This document shows positions 48,382 through 55,267 of a stretch of 64,000 nt of DNA, piece after piece (positions within the stretch are counted from its first letter, which is position 1; every line of letters starts with the position of its first letter). The notes beneath the pieces were generated by a model. That model was not told where the DNA came from and made no database searches. It worked only from the letters and a program-made list of their open reading frames with translations. A program made the translations under genes and the position numbers. The DNA comes from Sphingomonas sp. (lineage in GTDB: Bacteria > Pseudomonadota > Alphaproteobacteria > Sphingomonadales > Sphingomonadaceae), in assembly GCF_017745215.1 (NCBI RefSeq), contig NZ_JAGHZV010000006.1, forward strand, positions 124,001 through 188,000, given 5' to 3'.

Positions 48382-49410
48382 TCACGCCGCCTTCTTCAGA
48401 TGGCGCCGCCCCAGCAATTCCGCGATCTGCACCGCGTTCAGCGCCGCGCCCTTGCGGAGGTTGTCCGAGACCACCCACAAGGCCAGGCCGTTGTCCACCG
48501 TCGGATCCTCGCGCACGCGGCTGACATAGGTCGCATATTCGCCGACGATCTCGACCGGGGTGACGTATCCCCCGTCCTCGCGCTTGTCGACGAGCATCAC
48601 CCCCGGCGCCTCGCGCAAGATCGACTGCGCCTGCTTCGCGCTGATCTCGTCCTCGAACTCGACGTGCACGGCCTCCGAATGGCCGACGAACACCGGCACG
48701 CGCACGCAGGTCGCGACCACCTTGATCTTGGGATCGAGGATCTTCTTGGTCTCGACCACCATCTTCCATTCCTCCTTGGTGAAGCCGTCGTCGAGGAACT
48801 TGTCGATGTGCGGGATCACGTTGAAGGCGATCTGCTTGGTGAACTTCTGCGGCTCGGCGGTGTCGCCGACGAAGATGTTGCGGCTCTGCTCGAACAGCTC
48901 GTCCATCCCCGCCTTGCCCGCGCCCGAGACCGACTGGTAAGTCGCGACCACGACGCGCTTGATCTTCGCGGCATCGTGGAGCGGCTTCAGCGCCACCACC
49001 ATCTGCGCGGTCGAGCAATTGGGGTTGGCGATGATGTTCTTGGCGCGATAGCCGTCGATCGCCTGCGGGTTCACCTCGGGGACGATCAGCGGCACGTCCG
49101 GGTCCATCCGGTAGAGCGACGAATTGTCGATCACCGTGCACCCCGCCTGCGCGAACCTGGGCGCGTGGATCGCAGTCGCTTCCGATCCGATCGCGAACAG
49201 CGCGATGTCCCAGCCGGTGGGGTCGAAATGCTCGATGTTCTTCACCTTGAGCATCCGCCCGGTCTCGCCGAACTCGATCTCGTCGCCGGTCGAGCGCGCG
49301 CTCGCGAGCACCGCGAGTTCGTCGATCGGGAATTCGCGCTCGGCGAGGATGTTCAGCATCTCGCGCCCGACATTGCCGGTGGCGCCGGCGACCACGACCC
49401 GATAGCCCAT
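48382..49410 (-). CDS. asd: Aspartate-semialdehyde dehydrogenase
   Basis: Asd makes aspartate semialdehyde for lysine, diaminopimelate, threonine and methionine synthesis. The 342-residue enzyme has the NADP-binding VAGATGNVGREML, active-site Cys132 in ANPNCSTAQM, and the hexapeptide IPHIDKF; VFVGHSEAVHVEF carries the catalytic His. Length and motifs fit the Gram-negative class. It stands as a single gene between a REP-like hairpin and a region rich in repeats. Confidence 0.97.
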   Translation of the reverse strand: MGYRVVVAGATGNVGREMLNILAEREFPIDELAVLASARSTGDEIEFGETGRMLKVKNIEHFDPTGWDIALFAIGSEATAIHAPRFAQAGCTVIDNSSLYRMDPDVPLIVPEVNPQAIDGYRAKNIIANPNCSTAQMVVALKPLHDAAKIKRVVVATYQSVSGAGKAGMDELFEQSRNIFVGDTAEPQKFTKQIAFNVIPHIDKFLDDGFTKEEWKMVVETKKILDPKIKVVATCVRVPVFVGHSEAVHVEFEDEISAKQAQSILREAPGVMLVDKREDGGYVTPVEIVGEYATYVSRVREDPTVDNGLALWVVSDNLRKGAALNAVQIAELLGRRHLKKAA

Positions 49411-49565
49411 CGAATACTCCTCAAGGAAAGCGTGCCGCCGCTACGCCCGCATGGGCGGCGATGCAAGCACGAGGACCCCTAAGATGGGGTCGCGGTCCGG
49501 CGGCGCAATGGCTGGGCGGTTGGCTTTCGGTCGCGGGACATTTTCCATCAGGATCCGTCACCCTG

Positions 49566-49660
49566 AACTTGTTTCAGCGTCCAATTCTCCACGAGCGACA
49601 CCGCCCGGAGGAGAGTTGGATGCTGAAACAAGGGCCCGTCATCATTTGCGAGACGGGATT
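49566..49660. repeat. Inverted repeat with CTTGTTTCAG arms plus a GTCATCATTTGCGAG box
   Basis: Arms at 49568-49590 and 49610-49632 (starting CTTGTTTCAGC and ending GCTGAAACAAG) pair with two mismatches in 23. Directly after them GTCATCATTTGCGAG (49638-49652) also occurs at 59951, again just ahead of a REP-like element. This suggests a composite repeat family, of which 59930-59965 is a reduced copy. Confidence 0.75.
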
Positions 49661-49674
49661 GAGCACTCCCTAAC

Positions 49675-49756
49675 CGTCATCCCGGCGAAAGCCGGGACCC
49701 AGGGTTACAAAGGGTGTTGCTCGCGGCCCTGGGTCCCGCCTTTCGCCGGGATGACG
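49675..49756. repeat. REP-like element, paired form (copy 6)
   Basis: 82 bases with the same arms as copies 1 and 3; one arm carries a C-for-G change (GGGTCCCGCC). Together with the preceding inverted repeat it fills most of the 443-base gap between asd and the LysR gene; no gene is seen in that gap. Confidence 0.88.
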
Positions 49757-49853
49757 TCAGGGGGGTAGCCCGTTCAAGAGGACACGCTCAAGTTCGGCGT
49801 GACGGCTTGTTGGTTGGTAAAGGAACGGCAAAAGAGCCGAACGTCGATCCAGG

Positions 49854-50933
49854 CTACCCCCGCCGTCCCGGCTTGAGCACATGCGAGGTCATGTCCTCGA
49901 ACAGCTCGACCACGTCGCCGCTCCGATCCGCACCGGGGAATTCGTCGGGATGGATGAACTCGTCGGCGAACCAGGGATAGCGCTTCGGGTCGAACGCGCC
50001 CTTCAGCCACTCCACCGCGGCGCGGATCGCCGGCGCGTTGCGCGCGCTGCTGTGATAGTAGATCCACAGGTCGAAGCGCAGCTGGAACGGCAGCGACAGC
50101 GGGATCAGCTGCTTGCTGAGCACGCGCGCATAGGTCGGGAAGGCGCCGATCCCCGCGCCGTTGATCACCGCCCAGTAGAGCGACATCGCCGAATTCGAGC
50201 GGATCGGCATGAACCCCGCCGGGCGATCGGTGCCGACGAAATAGTCGATCAACCCGGAATTAACGCCCGGAGCGAATTGTTCGACGAAGCGGTGGTTGCG
50301 GCGCAGGTCCGCGAAGGAATTGGGCTCGCCGAACTCGCGCAGATAGGATTGCGAGGCGAACAGCATGAAATGCAGCGCGCCCAGCCGGGCGCGGACCAGC
50401 TCGGGATTGCGCGGCTCGCGGAAGGTGATGCCGACGTCGACGTCGTGCCCCCGCTCGCTCGACGCGTCGTAGCTGTGCTCGAGCGAGATGGTCAGGTCCG
50501 GCAGCTTCTGGTTGAGCTCCATGATCTGCGGCGTGAGCCACACGCTGCCGAGCGCTTCGGTGCAGGCGATGCGAATCTCGCCGGGCTTGACCAGCACGTC
50601 GTCGCGCCCGTCGGCATAGGTGCTCGACGTGTTGCGCATCTCGCAGGCGACTTCGTAGAGCGCGGTGCCGGCGTCGGTCAAAGTAACGCCCTTGATCGCC
50701 CGGCGGAGCAGCGTCGCGCCCGATTCCGCCTCCAGGCGTTCCACCCTGCGACGCACGGTGTTCACCGAAAGCTGCAGCTGGACCGCCGCCGCTCGGAAGC
50801 TAAGTGCCTCGCAAACCGCCAGAAATGCCCGCAGGTCGTCCCAATGGACGTTGCGCGCGATCGCGCGCACCCGCTGGGCGTTCCACGCCGGAACGGGGCG
50901 TTCCAAACTTTGGATCGCCGGTTTCGCGTCCAC
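49854..50933 (-). CDS. LysR-family transcriptional regulator
   Basis: A 359-residue regulator with an N-terminal helix-turn-helix (HWDDLRAFLAVCEALSFRA, then SVNTVRRRVERLEAE) and a substrate-binding domain (GEIRIACTEALGSVWL, DVDVGITFREP). I place the start at the GTG at 50933, where GGAAGGA lies upstream; a later GTG or the ATG at 50972 are alternatives. It is slightly longer than typical LysR proteins (about 300), with a C-terminal tail rich in acidic and aromatic residues. It is divergent from the GNAT-protein gene across 60 bases and probably controls it. Confidence 0.88.
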   Translation of the reverse strand: MDAKPAIQSLERPVPAWNAQRVRAIARNVHWDDLRAFLAVCEALSFRAAAVQLQLSVNTVRRRVERLEAESGATLLRRAIKGVTLTDAGTALYEVACEMRNTSSTYADGRDDVLVKPGEIRIACTEALGSVWLTPQIMELNQKLPDLTISLEHSYDASSERGHDVDVGITFREPRNPELVRARLGALHFMLFASQSYLREFGEPNSFADLRRNHRFVEQFAPGVNSGLIDYFVGTDRPAGFMPIRSNSAMSLYWAVINGAGIGAFPTYARVLSKQLIPLSLPFQLRFDLWIYYHSSARNAPAIRAAVEWLKGAFDPKRYPWFADEFIHPDEFPGADRSGDVVELFEDMTSHVLKPGRRG

Positions 50934-50993
50934 CCCCGCTATCCTTCCGTTACCAACAACATGCACGTCCATCCATCGACCAAGGAGCCGCCC

Positions 50994-52208
50994 GTGCGAT
51001 CAGATGTCATCCCCTCCGGAAGCGGGCATCTTGGCCGGATTCGCTTCTCGGAACAAGTCGAGCGCGTCATTGAGCGTTATCGGGCGCACGAACAGGATCG
51101 CCGGATCGCCACCTGGCCCGAAATCGTGGCCCAGCACAAGGCCGCGAATACCGCCTTTCCGCTCGCTTCGATCGATGCCGTGCGCGCCGTCTGGCAGCGC
51201 AATCCGAACGTCTTCTGGCTGGTCGGCGCCGCGGACGCGCCCAATCCCGCGCTGTTCGTCTACCTGCCGCTGACCGCGGTCGGCGCGTCGAAGCTCGTTT
51301 CCGGCGAGTTCGACGGGCGCGCGCCCGACCCCGCGCTGATCGCCACCCCCGGCGAACCGCCGGCCGCGCTCTATTTCTGGCTGACCCTCGCCGAGCACCG
51401 GATGCGCAAGGGCCTGCCCGGCCTCGCCCGCTGCATCGCCGACGCCTCGCCCGAGCCCGTCCCCTTCTTCTCGCGCGCGATGACCGACGCGAGCCGCACG
51501 ATCAGCCAGGGCATGGGCTTCATCCAGGCGCGCGAGGCCTATCCCAACGCGCCCGAATGGCTGCTGGTGATCCTGCCCGAGGGCAAACCCGACCGCCGCA
51601 CCCAGCCCAGGCTCGACGTGCGCATGGTCCGCAGCTTCGAGGACATGGCGACGATCGTCGCGATCCGAAGCGCGACTTATCTCGCCGAACAATTCTGCCT
51701 GTATTCGGAAGAATTCGACGGCAACGACTTTTGCGCGACTCAATTTATCGGCTATGTAGACGGCGATCCTGCGGGATGCATCCGTATGCGTTACTTTGGT
51801 GACTTCGTGAAGCTCGAGCGGCTCGCAGTCCGCCGCGAGTATCGTCACACTCGCCTCGCCTTCCGGCTGGTCCGCGAAGCGGCGCTGCTGGCACGGCGCA
51901 AGGGGTTCCGCCTCGCCTATGGCCATGCCCGCGAAGACCTCGTGCCCTTCTGGCGCATGTTCGGGGGCCGCGAGATGGAGGGCCGTCCCGCCTTCCGCTT
52001 CGCCGACATCAACTATCGCGAGATGACGATCGATCTCGGCGCGATGCGCAACGATGCGATCCGCCTGGGCGTCGACCCGCTCGTCTCCATCCGACCAGAG
52101 GGCGACTGGGATCGCGCCGGCCCATTGGAACTGTCGAACCTGCGGCCAAGCAGGGAACAGCTGATCAGGAAACACACCAGGACCATCCGGGGGAACATGA
52201 ATGACTGA
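50994..52208 (+). CDS. GNAT-type acetyltransferase with an extra N-terminal domain
   Basis: A 404-residue cytosolic protein. Residues about 190-330 form a GNAT domain: FCATQFIGYVDGDPAGCIRM, then the acetyl-CoA-binding LERLAVRREYRHTRLAFRLV, and LAYGHAREDLVPFWRMFGG. Residues 20-190 have segments (NVFWLVGAADAPNPALFVYL, ISQGMGFIQA) that look like a degenerate second GNAT fold. The GTG start is favoured by AAGGAG six bases upstream. It ends in an eight-base overlap with a winged-helix gene and is divergent from a LysR gene. The acceptor is unknown. Confidence 0.78.
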   Translation: MRSDVIPSGSGHLGRIRFSEQVERVIERYRAHEQDRRIATWPEIVAQHKAANTAFPLASIDAVRAVWQRNPNVFWLVGAADAPNPALFVYLPLTAVGASKLVSGEFDGRAPDPALIATPGEPPAALYFWLTLAEHRMRKGLPGLARCIADASPEPVPFFSRAMTDASRTISQGMGFIQAREAYPNAPEWLLVILPEGKPDRRTQPRLDVRMVRSFEDMATIVAIRSATYLAEQFCLYSEEFDGNDFCATQFIGYVDGDPAGCIRMRYFGDFVKLERLAVRREYRHTRLAFRLVREAALLARRKGFRLAYGHAREDLVPFWRMFGGREMEGRPAFRFADINYREMTIDLGAMRNDAIRLGVDPLVSIRPEGDWDRAGPLELSNLRPSREQLIRKHTRTIRGNMND

Positions 52209-52596
52209 CGCCAAATCCCGCCGAACGACCCTCGCGGAGCTGTTCACCGAAGCCGGCGACGGCCAGATCTCGCCGCTCAAGCGCGCCCAGGCGCTCTACG
52301 ACATGCGCCGCGCGCGCGAGCCCTTCTTCGGCGGCAACGCCGACCTGTTCGGCGAGCCCGCGTGGGACATCCTGCTCGATCTCTACATCGGCCATGAGCG
52401 CGGGGTGGAGATGTGCGTGAGCGACGCATGCATCGGCGCCTGCGTGCCGCCCTCGACGGCGATCCGCTGGCTGGCGATCCTGGAGGAGCGCGGGCTGATC
52501 GAGCGCGATGCCGATCCGTTCGATGCCCGCCGGCGCTGCGTGCGCCTCACGCGCCGCGCGCGCGAGCTGCTCACGGCCTATCTGCTGTCCTGCTGA
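52201..52596 (+). CDS. MarR-like winged-helix protein
   Basis: A 131-residue protein whose second half has the winged-helix pattern PAWDILLDLYIGHERGVEM, then CVPPSTAIRWLAILEERGLI as recognition helix and DPFDARRRCVRLTRRAREL as wing. It overlaps the GNAT gene by eight bases, so the two are co-translated. It could regulate the operon or its neighbours. The VSDACIGACVPP segment has two cysteines near the DNA-binding helix that might sense redox or metals. Confidence 0.82.
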   Translation: MTDAKSRRTTLAELFTEAGDGQISPLKRAQALYDMRRAREPFFGGNADLFGEPAWDILLDLYIGHERGVEMCVSDACIGACVPPSTAIRWLAILEERGLIERDADPFDARRRCVRLTRRARELLTAYLLSC

Positions 52597-52608
52597 CAAG
52601 CCAAGCGA

Positions 52609-52782
52609 TCAAGGCTGAGCGGCGCGTCCGACGAGTTCGGCACGCGCCGCGTGCGCGCGCATGATGTCGAGCCCGGTCTCGACATGGACAGCGGCAAGCG
52701 GCAGCCCGGCCAGATCGCAGACCCGCACCAATTCCTCGCCGATCGCGATCGCCTGATTCAGCAACTCAACCTGACTCGCCAC
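52609..52782 (-). CDS. 57-residue helical small protein with GTG start
   Basis: This frame opens with GTG at 52782, preceded by GGGAG about eight bases upstream, and ends at TGA, 12 bases from the convergent winged-helix gene. The product (VASQVELLNQAIAIGEELVR, then LAGLPLAAVHVETGLDIM and a basic/Ala tail) is regular and amphipathic, with codon use like the neighbours. No signal or membrane segment is seen. It may be a helix-hairpin regulator or adaptor, but no family is recognised. Confidence 0.72.
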   Translation of the reverse strand: MASQVELLNQAIAIGEELVRVCDLAGLPLAAVHVETGLDIMRAHAARAELVGRAAQP

Positions 52783-52902
52783 GCTGGATACTCCCGGAAA
52801 CTGCCTCTCCGGCAGGCGCTCCTCTTAAGTCGAAGCGTCCGCCCGAAACAATTTCGATCCTGTACCTACAGGCGGCTTCACCCAGGATTAACCGCGTTTC
52901 AT

Positions 52903-54231
52903 TCAAGTAACGTTCGCGCGCTTGAGCAAAGGCTGGCGCTGGACATAGGCGAGGCTGCGCCACAGCCATTCGAGCGGGCCCATCCGGAAGACGAGCAGCC
53001 AGAGGTTGGCGAGCACCACTTCCGCCGCGATCACGCCGAGCGCCACCGAATAGAGCCCGCCCCAGCTCAGCTTGTTCCACAGCCCCGGTCCCCACGGCGC
53101 GAACAGGATGTAGATGCCGACGATCTGCTGGAGGAAATAGAGGCTGAACGCCGTCCGCCCCGCCGCCTTGAACGGCGCGAGGACCAGCCGGCCCGCGCCC
53201 GAGCGCATCGCCAGGTTGATCAGCCCGACATGGCCGAAGGTCATCGCCATGCGGCCGATCTCGTAGGTGATCCAGCCGATCTTGGGAACCGGGTCCATCG
53301 TCAGCGTCTGGTCGGCGGCGATCCAGCGCAGCGGAATCGCGACGGCATAGCCCGCGAGCATCAGCGCCCAGTAGAAGCGCGCGCTCCGCCCGCCCTGAAT
53401 GATCTGCCATTTCCAGAAGGCGATGCCGATCAGCATCATGCAGAACGCCTCGAGGATCGACAGCGGCAGCGAGGGATAGATGAACATGATCCAGGCGCCG
53501 ATCTCGAACTGCGCATAGGCCAGGAAGCCGCCGGCGTGCGCGGGCTTCTCGGCGGCGCGCAACTGGCGGATCTCCTCGCTGTGGCCGTAGCGGTTGTCGA
53601 CGATCTTCTTCCATTCCTCGAGCGCCTTCCTGTCGGCGTCGCTGAGCGGCTTGTGCGCTTGGCTGTGGGCCCAGGCGGTCTCCATCTTCGCCCTGGCCTC
53701 GACGCGCTCCTGGTATTGGAACGCGCCGACGCCCGCGACGACGAGCAGGTTCGCCATGCCGAGCGCGAGCAGCAGCTTCGGCCCCAGCTTGCGAAACGGG
53801 AAGAGGAACAGCGCGGCGAGCGCATAGATGTGGAGGATGTCGCCCGGCCACAGCAGCACGAAGATGTCGAACAGCCCGAAGAACAGCAGCCAGAGGTTGC
53901 GCCGCCAGTAGAGGTCGGCGACCGCCACGGGCCCATCGGGCGCCATCGCGCGCGCCGCGAACACCATCAGCCCCGCGCCGAACAGCAGCTCGAGCAGCCC
54001 GCGCTGCGTGCCTTCGAGCATCACCTGCACCGCGAACCAGCTCGCCGCGTCGGCAGGGGTCCAGCCGAAGATGCGGACGTCCATGAACTGGCTCGGGATC
54101 GAGAAGCCCATGAAGGGGCTGTTCATGAAGAAGATGCCGAGGATCGCGAGCCCGCGCATCACGTCGAGCACGTCGATCCGCGCCTTGCCGCTGACCGGCG
54201 CGAGCGAAACCGTCGATTCATTGTCGTTCAT
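52903..54231 (-). CDS. DUF418 (YeiB-like) membrane protein, copy B
   Basis: A 442-residue paralogue of the protein at 46370-47740: KARIDVLDVMRGLAILGIFF, LLFGAGLMVFAARA, LWPGDILHIYALAALFLFPF, GRTAFSLYFLQQIVGIYILF and PLEWLWRSLAYVQRQPLLK all recur. It has about ten hydrophobic segments and a charged cytoplasmic insert around residues 175-240. It follows the S41 and S9 peptidase genes in the same direction, 64 bases after the former. Confidence 0.9.
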   Translation of the reverse strand: MNDNESTVSLAPVSGKARIDVLDVMRGLAILGIFFMNSPFMGFSIPSQFMDVRIFGWTPADAASWFAVQVMLEGTQRGLLELLFGAGLMVFAARAMAPDGPVAVADLYWRRNLWLLFFGLFDIFVLLWPGDILHIYALAALFLFPFRKLGPKLLLALGMANLLVVAGVGAFQYQERVEARAKMETAWAHSQAHKPLSDADRKALEEWKKIVDNRYGHSEEIRQLRAAEKPAHAGGFLAYAQFEIGAWIMFIYPSLPLSILEAFCMMLIGIAFWKWQIIQGGRSARFYWALMLAGYAVAIPLRWIAADQTLTMDPVPKIGWITYEIGRMAMTFGHVGLINLAMRSGAGRLVLAPFKAAGRTAFSLYFLQQIVGIYILFAPWGPGLWNKLSWGGLYSVALGVIAAEVVLANLWLLVFRMGPLEWLWRSLAYVQRQPLLKRANVT

Positions 54232-54295
54232 TGCCACGCCCACCCCCTGGCAAATGGAGCCGCAGGCTATTCCGCGCGCGTGACGGAGTCGAGAC

Positions 54296-55240
54296 TCAGC
54301 GTGGCGCGCACCGGCCGAATAGCCAACGCGCGGCCGCGGTTTCGGCCCCCTCGGGCGTCGTCGCGGCATCGGGGAGGATCGCGCCGCGATAGTCGCGGCC
54401 GGTGCGGTCGCGCACGGCCGAGACGGTGACCACGAGCAGCGCGCCGTCGGCGAGCGGGAAGATACGGTTGACAGTGGCGAGCCCGGCGGTCGGTATGCCG
54501 AAGCTGCGCGTCCGCGCGCGACCGGCGAAGGCGATGGCAACCATCTCGCCCGAGCTCCCCGTCCGCGGGCCAACGAGCACCGCCAGCGGCGCCGCCGCGT
54601 GCGCCAGCCCGAAGCGCGCCGCTCCCGGGAAACGCCCCCAGGGCTCGGGCGAGCGCCCCGACTGCACGAAGAAGCCGAATGGCGGAGCGCCGAGCAGCGG
54701 ATCGAGGCCCGCGAGCATCGGCCACATGTTGCCGCCGTCATTGGCCCTGAGGTCGATGATCCAGCCGCAGAGCGGCGCGCGGTCGAGACGCTCGAGCGCG
54801 GCCCGGAGCATGGCCGAATAGCGCGCGGCGCGCTCGGGTCCGTCGGCGGCCACAGTCAGAAGCCCGGGCAGCCGCACCACGCCGACCCGCCCGTCGCGCA
54901 ACTCCGCCGCGGGCATCGGCGCCGGAGTGCCGCTCGCCGCCGCGCCCTTCGGGTCGAAGCGCAGCTGGTCGGCGGTCAGCAGGAAGCTGTGCCGCTCGCC
55001 GAGCGCCCTGAGCAAGCCGCGGATCGCCGGATAGACGTCCGCCCCGGCGCGCGCGCCGGCGATGCGGTCCTCGGCCCATGCCGTGAGCGCCGGCCATTCG
55101 ACCGTAGCGCGATTGATATGGTTCGCCTCGAGGATGCCGATCGCGGCGCCGAGATAGGCCCGCGCCACTGCGCTCGGCGCCGGCGGCGGGATCGACTGCC
55201 AGAGCAGCGCCGCCGCCAGCATCGCCGCCGCTCGCCGCAT
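54296..55240 (-). CDS. S41-type (tail-specific-like) peptidase
   Basis: A 314-residue product with a signal peptide (MLAAALLWQSIPPPAPSA). The S41 core has GWIIDLRANDGGNMWPMLAG and VLVGPRTGSSGEMVAIAFAG, with the serine of GSSGE as predicted nucleophile, and TAGLATVNRIFPL after it. A catalytic lysine is not seen at the expected TK position (FGIPTAGL instead of a TxGK pattern), so it may use another residue or be inactive. It lies 27 bases after the S9 peptidase gene and probably works in the periplasm. Confidence 0.82.
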   Translation of the reverse strand: MRRAAAMLAAALLWQSIPPPAPSAVARAYLGAAIGILEANHINRATVEWPALTAWAEDRIAGARAGADVYPAIRGLLRALGERHSFLLTADQLRFDPKGAAASGTPAPMPAAELRDGRVGVVRLPGLLTVAADGPERAARYSAMLRAALERLDRAPLCGWIIDLRANDGGNMWPMLAGLDPLLGAPPFGFFVQSGRSPEPWGRFPGAARFGLAHAAAPLAVLVGPRTGSSGEMVAIAFAGRARTRSFGIPTAGLATVNRIFPLADGALLVVTVSAVRDRTGRDYRGAILPDAATTPEGAETAAARWLFGRCAPR

Positions 55241-55267
55241 CGACCCCTCCCGGCCCCGCCGCCGCGC

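Noticed and set aside
52201..52596. Toxin-antitoxin pair of the GNAT (TacT-like) type for the GNAT and winged-helix genes
   Set aside because: The GNAT protein is about 400 residues, far longer than GNAT toxins, and the small partner follows it and has a MarR-like fold instead of a ribbon-helix-helix.
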